Shown: positions 6,086-13,051, counted from the stretch's first letter. The stretch is 14,282 bases of DNA from Roseburia sp. (GCA_003483745.1 DMYD01000002.1:1-14282), one strand, 5' to 3'. Notes: generated by a model from the sequence alone, not told the origin. A program made the numbers and translations.

Positions 6086-7528
6086 ATGAAAAAGTTACTT
6101 GCTCTTTGTGGAAGCATTGCAACTATGCTGCTTTTCACACCGCTAACGATCCTCGCAGCAGAATCCGGCGAAAGCAGTACTGCAACAGTTCCGATATGGC
6201 TTTGTATCCCATTTGCCGGTCTGTTACTCTGTATCGCAGTACTTCCGCTTGTAAAACCGGAATGGTGGGAGAAAAACCAGCCGCTTGCCGTAGCCGTATG
6301 GTCCCTGTTATTTATCATTCCGTTTGCAGTGACCTATAGTGCCGGAGATGCGGTCGAAACAGTACTTGAGTGTATTTTAAACGATTACCTGACTTTTATC
6401 GTCCTGTTATTTGGTCTGTTCTGTGTTGCCGGTAACATCACTTTAGAAGGCGATCTCGCAGGTTCCCCGCGCGTCAACGTAATCTTCCTTGCGATCGGTA
6501 CCTTACTTTCCAGCTGTATCGGTACAACCGGTGCCAGTATGTTAATGGTACGTCCGATGATCAAGATGAACTCCTGGCGTCAGCACAAGAGTCACATTAT
6601 GGTATTTTTTATCTTCCTGATCTCAAATATGGGAGGATGCTTAACCCCGATCGGTGATCCGCCACTTTTAATGGGATTTATGCGTGGTGTTCCGTTCTTC
6701 TGGAGCATGCATCTGTTCCCGATCTTAATCTTTAATATGGTAATTTTACTGACTGTATTCTATCTCTTAGACCGTCACAATTACCGCAAAGATATTGCAA
6801 ACGGCAGAAAACCGGATATCAGCAAAGCCGGTACCACATTAAAGATCGATGGTCTGCACAACATTATTTTCCTTATTATGATCGTTGCTGCTGTTATTTT
6901 AAGTGGAACTCTTCCGAACCTTGCAGCATTTCAGGATGCAGCCGGAAACGTTCGCGGTATCCGTGTATTCCGTGAGGTGACACTTGGTTTTCCTTCTATT
7001 ATTGAGGTTGCCATCATCCTGCTTGCCGCTTTACTTTCCTTTAAAACAACGGACCCACAGATCCGTACCAGCAACCACTTTACCTGGGGTGCTATCAAAG
7101 AAGTTGCCGTTCTTTTCATCGGTATCTTTATTACCATGCAGCCGGCACTGATGCTTCTTAAATCCATGGGACCGGAGCTTGGTCTTTCCAAACCGCTTGA
7201 GATGTTCTGGGCAACCGGTGCACTTTCCAGTTTCCTTGATAACACACCGACCTACCTGGTATTCCTGACAACTGCAGGTACGCTTGGTTTCACACAGGGT
7301 ATTGCAACCACGGTCGGAACAATTCCGGTCAAAATGCTTACCGCGATTTCCTGTGGTGCCGTATTCATGGGTGCAAATACTTATATCGGAAATGCACCAA
7401 ACTTTATGGTAAAATCCATCTCTGATGAAAACGGTGTGCGCATGCCATCCTTCTTCGGATACTTATTATGGTCAATCGCATTTTTAGTTCCGGTGTTTAT
7501 CATTGACACTCTGGTATTCTTTTTATAA
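6086..7528 (+). CDS. nhaD: NhaD-type Na+/H+ antiporter (ion transporter superfamily)
   Basis: This 480-residue polytopic membrane protein of the ArsB/NhaD ion-transporter superfamily probably exchanges Na+ (or Li+) for H+. The start is the ATG at 6086 with TTGGAGG 8 nt upstream; a TTG at 6071 overlaps that ribosome site. The N-terminus resembles a signal sequence (MKKLLALCGSIATMLLF…ILAA, 1-25). Family motifs are GTTGASMLMVRP (147-158), SNMGGCLTPIGDPPLLMGF (180-198) and LDNTPTYLVF (from 384), the last two forming the re-entrant loops of the transport site. GANTYIGNAPN lies near the C-terminus. The kinase-like gene begins 15 bp after its stop, so the two are one operon. Substrate is inferred from family; an organic-anion carrier of the same superfamily is a less likely alternative. 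Confidence 0.85.
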   Translation: MKKLLALCGSIATMLLFTPLTILAAESGESSTATVPIWLCIPFAGLLLCIAVLPLVKPEWWEKNQPLAVAVWSLLFIIPFAVTYSAGDAVETVLECILNDYLTFIVLLFGLFCVAGNITLEGDLAGSPRVNVIFLAIGTLLSSCIGTTGASMLMVRPMIKMNSWRQHKSHIMVFFIFLISNMGGCLTPIGDPPLLMGFMRGVPFFWSMHLFPILIFNMVILLTVFYLLDRHNYRKDIANGRKPDISKAGTTLKIDGLHNIIFLIMIVAAVILSGTLPNLAAFQDAAGNVRGIRVFREVTLGFPSIIEVAIILLAALLSFKTTDPQIRTSNHFTWGAIKEVAVLFIGIFITMQPALMLLKSMGPELGLSKPLEMFWATGALSSFLDNTPTYLVFLTTAGTLGFTQGIATTVGTIPVKMLTAISCGAVFMGANTYIGNAPNFMVKSISDENGVRMPSFFGYLLWSIAFLVPVFIIDTLVFFL

Positions 7529-7543
7529 AGGGGGGATTTCACA

Positions 7544-8542
7544 ATGGAAAATAATATCGAAACATCACGGGCACTTGCTACCCGCATTTATGATCTCGAC
7601 AGTGAAGTTTACCGTCTGGTAGGTTCTTCCCTTGGACGCACTTTTACCGGCGACAAAGAAACAAGTATTCGTAACCTGACAACCCTGATCTCCACACATC
7701 CACAGGGACACCTGCTCCGCAGTGAGATCGCTTTAATCGGTAATATGGCGCGTACGATCCGTAACAAAGAGGATCGCAGCCGTATGATGCACGAGTACAA
7801 TGAGATTTTACATCAGATCGCAGAACTGCCGGAAAGTTTTGGTTCGGTTGATATCCTTGACCAGAACCTTGCTTCCTTAAATACATCCAACCTGCACCAG
7901 AAGTTTTCCAAAGACGATCATCTGATCATCTGCATCGGAAGAACACACGGAAGCGCCGGTACGGATATTGGTTTCGCGCTTGCGGATGCATTAAAGATCA
8001 ACTACTACGATGTTGAAATTTTCAACCGTGTATTAGAGCGTTTAGAGGCAGAAAAAGATTCCGTCACAGACCGTGACAGCTTTACATCAAAACTTGATCA
8101 GGTTGCAAAACATGATACCAGTGCAAAACGTTTCTTAAAAGATTTCAGCCGTTATCACGGCTTGCCGAAGAAAGATGCCGTATTTTTCAACCAGAGCGAT
8201 CTGATCGTGGAAATGGCAAAAAAAGAAGACTTTATCGTAATGGGACGCTGTGCGGATGTGATTCTTACAAACAACCGTATCCCGCACATCAGTATCTTCA
8301 TCACCGCTCCGTTTGAACAGCGTGTGCGCCGTATGATGGAGGTAAACAATCTTCCGCTCAAGGAAGCTGTCCGCCGTTTAAAGAAAATTGATAAAGGACA
8401 TGAACAGTACTATCATTTTTACACCGGACGTAAATGGGGAGATGCCGTAAACTATGATCTTTGTATCAACAGTGCATGCTACGGTATCGAAGAATCCGTA
8501 GAACTGATTGAGCGTATGATCGATATCCATCCGGAGAAGTAG
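7544..8542 (+). CDS. Cytidylate kinase-like family protein with N-terminal extension
   Basis: This 332-residue cytosolic protein has two parts. Residues 1-120 form a helical, charged region I do not recognise (…RNLTTLISTHPQGHLLRSEIALIGNMARTI…). Residues 125-330 match the cytidylate-kinase-like family (Cytidylate_kin2). The nucleotide-binding loop is I131-G-R-T-H-G-S-A-G-T-D-I-G143, which lacks the usual Walker A lysine, as is common in this family. A second conserved segment is V232-M-G-R-C-A-D-V-I-L241. An arginine-rich lid-like region follows (FEQRVRRMMEVNNLPLKEAVRRLKKID). It is not the housekeeping Cmk; its substrate is unknown. GGGGGG lies 9 nt upstream of the ATG. It is co-transcribed with the antiporter, hinting at a nucleotide-linked sensor or regulator of transport, which is inference. 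Confidence 0.85.
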   Translation: MENNIETSRALATRIYDLDSEVYRLVGSSLGRTFTGDKETSIRNLTTLISTHPQGHLLRSEIALIGNMARTIRNKEDRSRMMHEYNEILHQIAELPESFGSVDILDQNLASLNTSNLHQKFSKDDHLIICIGRTHGSAGTDIGFALADALKINYYDVEIFNRVLERLEAEKDSVTDRDSFTSKLDQVAKHDTSAKRFLKDFSRYHGLPKKDAVFFNQSDLIVEMAKKEDFIVMGRCADVILTNNRIPHISIFITAPFEQRVRRMMEVNNLPLKEAVRRLKKIDKGHEQYYHFYTGRKWGDAVNYDLCINSACYGIEESVELIERMIDIHPEK

Positions 8543-8555
8543 ATCACATGCTAAA

Positions 8556-8606
8556 GAGGCATATTGCAGAAACCAGCTGGGCTGGCTGCAATATGCCTCC
8601 TTTTTT
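8556..8606 (+). terminator. Terminator of the antiporter/kinase-like operon
   Basis: A perfect 14-bp stem pairs GAGGCATATTGCAG (8556-8569) with 8586-8599. An inner CCAGC/GCTGG stem stacks inside, separated by AAA on one side, and T6 (8601-8606) follows. It lies 13 bp after the stop codon. Confidence 0.9.
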
Positions 8607-8668
8607 ATGTTTATGTATATTTTTCTTTTATTTTACATATAATTTATAATTGTGCAACAACTATATAG

Positions 8669-8718
8669 TTTTCCACTATTATGCACTCTTATCCACATTA
8701 TCCACAGAGTTATCCACA
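8669..8718 (+). other. Array of five DnaA boxes in a convergent intergenic region
   Basis: Three perfect consensus boxes TTATCCACA lie at 8689-8697, 8698-8706 and 8710-8718. Two one-mismatch boxes precede them: TTTTCCACT (8669-8677) and TTATGCACT (8679-8687). All five are on the same strand. Start-to-start steps are 10, 10, 9 and 12 bp, so they face nearly one side of the helix. Very A/T-rich DNA flanks both sides (8607-8668 and 8719-8780). The neighbouring genes converge on this region, so promoter regulation is unlikely. It could be a DnaA-titrating cluster, or a part of an origin located away from dnaA. Box identity is seen; function is inferred. Confidence 0.7.
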
Positions 8719-8807
8719 TTTTTTCTGATAGTTTGCGTATTGTTTGTATATTGTCTAACATTTTACATTCATCTGTCATTTCATATTTTTGCTGTTCCAG
8801 CGTTTTC

Positions 8808-10145
8808 CTATACCACCCGCTTATTCAGCCATTTTCCACGTTTATACCGTATTACAAATAAAAGCGAACGGAACACCCAGTCCACATACATTCCAATCCA
8901 TACGCCAAGCACGCCCATTTTCAGCGTTCCTGCAAAGAAATAGCTGCTTGCAACACGAAATACCCACATTGAAAACACGCTGACTTCCATGGTATATTTC
9001 GCATCCCCCGCTGCACGCAAAACGTTCGGAAGCGCAAAACTGAGCGGCCAGATAAGCATAGCACAGATGGAAAATGTCTGTAACAGCTGTACCGTAATTG
9101 CAAACGCCTCACCGGACAGTGAAAAACACCCAACCATCGGACGGACCAGAATCAATAACGTTATGTCGGTCAAACACATGCCGCCGTACGCAAGTCCTAA
9201 CAGTTTTCTGCTGTACCGCTTTGCCTGCTCTTTTTCCCCGGCACCAATGCAGCGTCCGATCACCGTGACCATCGCAAGACCGATTGCAATTCCCGGAATA
9301 TTTGCAAAACCTGCGATACTGTTTGCCACGGCATTTGCAGCGATTGCAGCCGTTCCGAATGTTGCCGTCAGGCTTGACACCAGAAGTTTACCAATCTGAA
9401 ACATTCCATTTTCAATACCGCTTGGAATACCGATTTTTAAGATTTTTCCGATTACATCTTTCTGTGGATGCATGCATCCCGGTGTCGTGATGCAAAGTGG
9501 ATTATCTTTTTTCGTCAGCAGCACTATCATGACGAGTGCAGACGCCATTCTTGCGATCAGTGTTGCAAGCGCAGCTCCCATCACACCGATCCCAAAACCA
9601 TAAATTAAAATCGCATTGCCGCCGATATTGATCACATTCATGACAAGGCTGGTGTACATGCTTATCTTGCTGTTTCCGATACTTCGAAAAAGTGCTGCCC
9701 CGGCATTATACACACCGAGAAACGGATAAGATATCGCAGAGATCAGAAAATAGATCTGAGCTGCATCCATCACATCCGCTTCGATCTGCCCAAAAATTGC
9801 ACGCAGCAAAAACCGATGTAAAAATAACACAAGTATCATCACTGTTCCGGACGATGTAAGCATGATAAACATCAGCTGTCCCGCAGAAAGTTTTGCTTTC
9901 TCCGGCATCTTTTTGCCGAGATACTGGCTGCACACAACAGCACCGCCGGTCGCGAGTGCCGACAATATCTGAATCAGCAGCACACTGATACTGTCCACAA
10001 GCGACACGCCGGAAACGGAAGCTTCTCCACACGAAGACACCATCAGGGTATCAAACAGGCCGATGCTTAAAGCAAGCATCTGCTCAATGATCAGCGGTAT
10101 GATCAGTTTCTTTAAATCCTCTCTTGTAAAAAGCGGTTGTTCCAT
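8808..10145 (-). CDS. MATE family efflux transporter
   Basis: This 445-residue membrane protein with about 12 hydrophobic helices belongs to the MATE (multidrug and toxic compound extrusion) family, which exports cationic drugs or metabolites using Na+ or H+. The opening is typical: LKKLIIPLIIEQMLALSIGLFDTLMVSSCGEASVSGVSLVDS. The two halves each begin with such a segment, the second at IGKILKIGIPSGIENGMFQIGKLLVSS, and a third conserved stretch reads FALPNVLRAAGDAKYTM. The ATG at 10145 has AGGA 7 nt upstream; the frame could extend 16 codons upstream to 10193, but that part lies in a 44-bp tandem repeat and is less likely. It stands alone. Substrate cannot be told from sequence. Confidence 0.93.
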   Translation of the reverse strand: MEQPLFTREDLKKLIIPLIIEQMLALSIGLFDTLMVSSCGEASVSGVSLVDSISVLLIQILSALATGGAVVCSQYLGKKMPEKAKLSAGQLMFIMLTSSGTVMILVLFLHRFLLRAIFGQIEADVMDAAQIYFLISAISYPFLGVYNAGAALFRSIGNSKISMYTSLVMNVINIGGNAILIYGFGIGVMGAALATLIARMASALVMIVLLTKKDNPLCITTPGCMHPQKDVIGKILKIGIPSGIENGMFQIGKLLVSSLTATFGTAAIAANAVANSIAGFANIPGIAIGLAMVTVIGRCIGAGEKEQAKRYSRKLLGLAYGGMCLTDITLLILVRPMVGCFSLSGEAFAITVQLLQTFSICAMLIWPLSFALPNVLRAAGDAKYTMEVSVFSMWVFRVASSYFFAGTLKMGVLGVWIGMYVDWVFRSLLFVIRYKRGKWLNKRVV

Positions 10146-10162
10146 ATTAATCCTCATTTCTA

Positions 10163-10250
10163 CACAGTCTTTTTGTATCACAAATTTGAGCATAAGTACA
10201 TTCCTGCACAGTCTTTCTGTATAACAAATTTGAACATAAGCACATTCCTA
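10163..10250. repeat. Two-copy 44-bp tandem repeat upstream of the MATE gene
   Basis: Copy 1 is 10163-10206 and copy 2 is 10207-10250, head to tail without spacer, differing at about six positions. Each minus-strand copy contains AGGAATGT(A/G)CTTATG followed by a short open stretch reading M-(L/F)-K-F-V-I-Q-K-D-C. As 44 is not a multiple of three, the two copies are not in one frame. Confidence 0.85.
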
Positions 10251-10288
10251 CATGTAGAAAATTCAATTTTTCACATGTGTTTCCACAC

Positions 10289-10325
10289 AAAACGTGGCAT
10301 AGCTTTACGCCATGCCACGTTTTTA
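10289..10325. terminator. Terminator downstream of pta
   Basis: AAAACGTGGCAT (10289-10300) pairs perfectly with ATGCCACGTTTT (10312-10323). On the minus strand TTTTGTGTGG follows, fitting the end of the pta transcript 85 bp after its stop. On the + strand T5 follows, but no gene reads into it from that side. Confidence 0.7.
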
Positions 10326-10407
10326 TTCTGTCATATTTGTTTTGTATTTAAAACGTACTGTCATGCACGGAAAATTCTACCCGTACCAACAGTTCCAATC
10401 ATCCGTC

Positions 10408-11391
10408 TTATGCAAGTGCTGCAGTGATGATAGCCATAGAATAAACTTCTGCTGCGTTACATCCACGGGACAGATCATTGATCGGAGCATTAAGTCCAAG
10501 TAAGATCGGACCATAAGCCTCGAAGTTACCAAGACGCTGTGCGATCTTGTATCCAATATTTCCTGCGTTGATATCCGGGAAAATAAAGGTGTTTGCATGA
10601 CCTGCAACCGGGTTGCCCGGGCATTTGGTACGTGCTACACGAGGAGAAACTGCTGCATCGAACTGAATTTCTCCTTCGATTGGAAGATCCGGATATTTCG
10701 CTTTTGCCTTGTTTGCAGCATTACGCATCTTATCTACATCCTCACCTTTACCGGAACCAAGTGTAGAATAGCTTAAGAATGCAACCTTCGGATCAACACC
10801 GAAAATCTTTGCACACTGTGCTGTCTCACCTGCGATCTCAACTAACTCATCCTCTGTCGGATGGATGTTGATCGCACAGTCACCCATTGCAAGAACTTCG
10901 TTCTCACCGGTAGCTGCAGGACGAACCATGATAAAGCAGGAAGATACGATCGTGTTGCCCGGTTTTGTTTTGATCAGCTGTAATGCAGGACGTACAGTAT
11001 CTGCAGTTGAATAAGTAGCTCCACCAAGAAGTGCATCAGCAACACCCATTTTTACAAGCATGGTTCCAAAGTAGTTTGCCTGGGAAAGGATACCTTTTGC
11101 CTGCTCCGGTGTCACACCTTTGCTCTTACGAAGTTCGCAGAATAAAGAAATCATCTCATCCATTCTGTCGTAGTTAGCCGGATCAATGATCTCTGCTCCG
11201 CGGATATTAAAACCACTCTCTTCCGCTTCAACAGCAATTTTATCCGGATTACCGATTAAGATCGGATGAAGGAATGTTCCTGCTAACAAACGGGAAGCAG
11301 CTTCTAAAATACGAGGATCATCGCCCTCTGTAAACACGATTTTCTTAGGATCTTTTTTTAAGATGTCGATCAGTTGTCCAAATCCAAACAT
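10408..11391 (-). CDS. pta: Phosphate acetyltransferase
   Basis: This 327-residue cytosolic enzyme interconverts acetyl-CoA plus phosphate with acetyl phosphate plus CoA, the first step of acetate production. The ATG at 11391 (MFGFGQLIDILKKDPKK) has GAGG 8 nt upstream; a frame extension to 11448 would begin at the transcription start and is rejected. The length is that of the short, single-domain Pta found in Firmicutes. Family segments are IVFTEGDDPRILEAA, MGVADALLGGATYSTADTVRPALQLI, FLSYSTLGSGKGEDVDKMRNAA, GEIQFDAAVSPRVA and NTFIFPDINAGNIGYKIAQRLG. ackA, often next to pta, does not follow; a terminator does. Its promoter is at 11455-11482. Confidence 0.97.
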   Translation of the reverse strand: MFGFGQLIDILKKDPKKIVFTEGDDPRILEAASRLLAGTFLHPILIGNPDKIAVEAEESGFNIRGAEIIDPANYDRMDEMISLFCELRKSKGVTPEQAKGILSQANYFGTMLVKMGVADALLGGATYSTADTVRPALQLIKTKPGNTIVSSCFIMVRPAATGENEVLAMGDCAINIHPTEDELVEIAGETAQCAKIFGVDPKVAFLSYSTLGSGKGEDVDKMRNAANKAKAKYPDLPIEGEIQFDAAVSPRVARTKCPGNPVAGHANTFIFPDINAGNIGYKIAQRLGNFEAYGPILLGLNAPINDLSRGCNAAEVYSMAIITAALA

Positions 11392-11454
11392 GATTAATTC
11401 CTCACTTTTTATAAAATGTAATTGGCGCTCTCTACCAGCGCATGTCATGCTTTC

Positions 11455-11482
11455 ATTATATAGCAGTTTTTTCGAAATTCAA
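11455..11482 (-). promoter_or_regulatory. Promoter of pta
   Basis: On the minus strand TTGAAT (11482-11477) and a perfect -10 TATAAT (11460-11455) are separated by 16 bp. Transcription would start near 11448. The leader of about 57 nt contains a small GCGCT/AGCGC hairpin around 11425-11441. Confidence 0.7.
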
Positions 11483-11491
11483 TATTTGTAT

Positions 11492-11515
11492 TCAAATAAA
11501 TGCAGTTTTATTTGA
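11492..11515. promoter_or_regulatory. Palindrome between divergent promoters (possible operator)
   Basis: TCAAATAAA (11492-11500) and TTTATTTGA (11507-11515) are perfect inverted 9-mers separated by 6 bp. The site lies just upstream of the pta -35 and overlaps the -35 of the + strand promoter at 11512. Its size and position suit a dimeric repressor or activator. The regulator is unknown. Confidence 0.45.
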
Positions 11516-11540
11516 CATATTCTCTCAACTTTGATATACT
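11512..11540 (+). promoter_or_regulatory. Strong consensus promoter on the + strand without a protein gene downstream
   Basis: A perfect TTGACA (11512-11517), a 17-bp spacer and TATACT (11535-11540, one mismatch to TATAAT) face right, away from pta. No + strand coding gene follows before the opposing PsiE-like gene. Transcription would begin near 11547. Confidence 0.65.
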
Positions 11541-11546
11541 ATCAGT

Positions 11547-11655
11547 ATCTTTGTGAAAAAATTAACGTAAATTGTATTTTTCTTTATACAAAAGGTACCG
11601 TATACCAGAGACCTGATCCCCGGATCATGCGTCTGATATACGGTACCTTTTCCAT
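11547..11655 (+). ncRNA. Candidate small RNA of about 105-110 nt
   Basis: The transcript predicted from the promoter at 11512-11540 would run through an unstructured A/U-rich 5' part. It ends in a strong hairpin: 11590-11604 (AAAAGGTACCGTATA) pairs perfectly with 11637-11651. Within it, AGAC/GTCT (11609-11612/11631-11634) and TGATC/GATCA stack. CCTTTTCC gives a short T-run at the end. No open frame with a ribosome site is visible. The same hairpin could merely be the terminator of the PsiE-like gene on the other strand, with TTTTGT after it, so this call rests on the promoter. Confidence 0.4.
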
Positions 11656-11681
11656 ATAATTTTCTATTGTCTGCGACAAAT

Positions 11682-12155
11682 CTACTGTTCGTTATCTTTT
11701 GTTTCTTTCTCCTGCTTATTCCCTGAATGTCTGATTGCACCTAACAGTTCCGGCACATGCTGTTCCTTATCCGGTTTGGTTGCGAGCATGAATCTGCGGA
11801 AAAAGAATAAAATTCCGATGCTGACTACGGATAACAGGTCTTCTAATGCTGACGTTTTCTGTACGATCATATGACGGGCAATCAGAAAGATCAAAACCTC
11901 CATGATATTCTGTGAACTTGGTTTGCAGAGCATCTTGATAAACTCTACCCCGATCACGACGTCAAACACAGCATCGAGAAAAATAAGAAATGCCTCCCCA
12001 TTCGTCCGGTTCTGCCAGTATACCAGAAGTTCCGGGAAAAGATTTACCGCCGCTATGACCACACCAACCACAGCAACTAACGCTATGATGAGTTCTAAAC
12101 CTTCACTTACCTGATACAGTCTTTTTCTGAGTTTGTCCACTGTAATTCCTTTCAT
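11682..12155 (-). CDS. PsiE-like small integral membrane protein
   Basis: This protein has 157 residues with four hydrophobic segments, at about 20-46, 54-76, 84-99 and 104-123, and a charged, Gln/Lys-rich cytoplasmic tail. NLFPELL (38-44), the acidic positions in LDAVFDVVIGVEFIKML and especially LIARHMIVQ (91-99) resemble the PsiE family (phosphate-starvation-inducible E), whose molecular role is unknown. The ATG at 12155 has AGGA 10 nt upstream. A GTG at 12140 has AAAGGA at a better 6-nt spacing, so the protein may begin five residues later. The gene starts only about 30 bp after the SRP RNA 3' end, and no separate promoter is seen, so it may be transcribed by read-through from ffs. Confidence 0.7.
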   Translation of the reverse strand: MKGITVDKLRKRLYQVSEGLELIIALVAVVGVVIAAVNLFPELLVYWQNRTNGEAFLIFLDAVFDVVIGVEFIKMLCKPSSQNIMEVLIFLIARHMIVQKTSALEDLLSVVSIGILFFFRRFMLATKPDKEQHVPELLGAIRHSGNKQEKETKDNEQ

Positions 12156-12184
12156 CCTGATACAATCCTAATTTTGGATATACA

Positions 12185-12451
12185 AAACCGAGCGCCTCCC
12201 ATCGAATCCAGACCACAGACGTTACCTCCACAGTTAACTCGGCTCAGGCACCCTTACGGCACACAAGAGCTTCTGCTTAGGGCTGCTCCATTCCTGACCT
12301 GACCCGGTTCACAGATTCCTGTTGCGTAAGACCCAAACTTCAACGCCACTTATGAAGGGCAGCTCCACAATCTGACAACCCTCCGTTCGGCATCACCCCA
12401 GCTATAGCGGATTGCTGGTTCAGGGTACCGCTGCCACCCCGGCTGCTCGGA
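12185..12451 (-). ncRNA. ffs: Signal recognition particle RNA, long Bacillus-type
   Basis: The minus strand matches the Bacillus scRNA plan from end to end. It has the Alu part (AGCCGGGGTGGCAGCGGTACC, then ACCAGCAATCCGCTATAGC), the GTGGCGTTGAAGTTTGGGTC segment, and the S-domain core GGGTCAGGTC-AGGAAT-GGAGCAGCC with a GGAA tetraloop at 12294-12291. The return strand GTGCCGTAAGGGTGCCTGAGCCGAGTTAACTG follows. Terminal helix 1 is visible as CCGAGC (12450-12445) pairing with GCTCGG (12193-12188). The RNA pairs with Ffh to target nascent membrane and secreted proteins. Its ends are estimated from helix 1 and the promoter. TTTTGT after the 3' end may help termination. It follows tadA directly, the usual order in Firmicutes. 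Confidence 0.95.
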
Positions 12452-12457
12452 GATTTA

Positions 12458-12487
12458 AGTATAGCCTATTTCGCCCTATATTGTCAA
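12458..12487 (-). promoter_or_regulatory. Promoter of ffs (SRP RNA)
   Basis: On the minus strand TTGACA (12487-12482), an 18-bp spacer and TATACT (12463-12458) give a near-consensus promoter ending 7 bp before the inferred RNA start. It lies immediately after the tadA stop codon. Confidence 0.85.
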
Positions 12488-12498
12488 GACGATAACGA

Positions 12499-12963
12499 CT
12501 AAGACTTCTTTTTCTGGCGAAGTTCTCTAAAAAAAGCAGAAAGCATTGCCGAACATTCTTCCCCCAGCACACCCTTTTCGATTTCGACCTGATGGTTAAA
12601 CTGCTGCATCTGAAGCAGATTTAACACCGATCCGGCACATCCGGCTTTGGGATTCATGCTTCCGATCACCACTTTTTTCATCCGGCTCTGAACAATTGCG
12701 CCTGCACACATCTGGCATGGCTCTAACGTCACATACATCGTGCAGTCCTCTAACCGCCAGTCTCCTGTTTTCTTACTCGCTTTGCGGATTGCGGTCAGTT
12801 CCGCATGTGCCAACGTATTGCCTTCTGTATTTCTTCTATTATATCCGCGCGCAATGATCTTATCATTCTGCACGATCACGCAGCCGATCGGCACCTCATC
12901 TAAGGCATATGCCTTTTTTGCCTGCCGTATCGCTGCTTTCATGTATTTCTCATCCTGATTCAT
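12499..12963 (-). CDS. tadA: tRNA adenosine(34) deaminase
   Basis: This 154-residue zinc enzyme deaminates adenosine to inosine at the wobble position of tRNA-Arg(ACG). The zinc/catalytic motifs are complete: H53-A-E55 and P82-C83-Q-M-C86-A-G-A, with VPIGCVIV and NRRNTEGNTLAHAE around them. The start chosen is the ATG at 12963 (MNQDEKYMKAAIRQAKKA), which fits the family N-terminus; a TTG 15 nt upstream is in frame but unlikely. Only a weak GGGGA site precedes it. It is divergent from the GNAT gene, with overlapping upstream regions, and is followed at once by the ffs promoter. The Lys-rich tail (RQKKKS) is normal. Confidence 0.95.
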   Translation of the reverse strand: MNQDEKYMKAAIRQAKKAYALDEVPIGCVIVQNDKIIARGYNRRNTEGNTLAHAELTAIRKASKKTGDWRLEDCTMYVTLEPCQMCAGAIVQSRMKKVVIGSMNPKAGCAGSVLNLLQMQQFNHQVEIEKGVLGEECSAMLSAFFRELRQKKKS

Positions 12964-12980
12964 GGACAGTTTCCCCAAAA

Positions 12981-12996
12981 TGTTATACTATATAAT
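12981..12996 (+). promoter_or_regulatory. Probable promoter region of the GNAT gene
   Basis: An extended -10, TGTTATACT (12981-12989), and a perfect TATAAT (12991-12996) overlap closely. TGGACA (12963-12968) is a possible -35, 15 bp from TATACT. The region overlaps the tadA start on the other strand. Confidence 0.4.
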
Positions 12997-13051
12997 ATGC
13001 AATATTTTATCGCATTTTTTCATTTTTGTCGAGAAGGAGGCAATCTGCCCG

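Noticed and set aside
8650..8943. Open + strand frames over the DnaA-box region and the MATE 3' end
   Set aside because: Composition is Phe/Ser/His/Tyr-rich as expected for the antisense of A/T-rich DNA; it overlaps the MATE gene and lacks a ribosome site.
10163..10250. CRISPR array
   Set aside because: There are only two adjacent copies with no spacer between them and no cas genes nearby.
10137..10427. Open + strand frame over the 44-bp repeat and the pta terminator
   Set aside because: It crosses a strong terminator and the pta end, and its codons reflect the repeated DNA rather than a protein.
11525..11740. Minus-strand reading frame of 71 codons between the PsiE-like gene and pta
   Set aside because: It covers the long hairpin and overlaps the PsiE-like gene end; no ribosome site is visible.
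12190..12450. Protein gene or riboswitch between tadA and the PsiE-like gene
   Set aside because: The whole stretch matches the long SRP RNA, with its own promoter and terminal helix.
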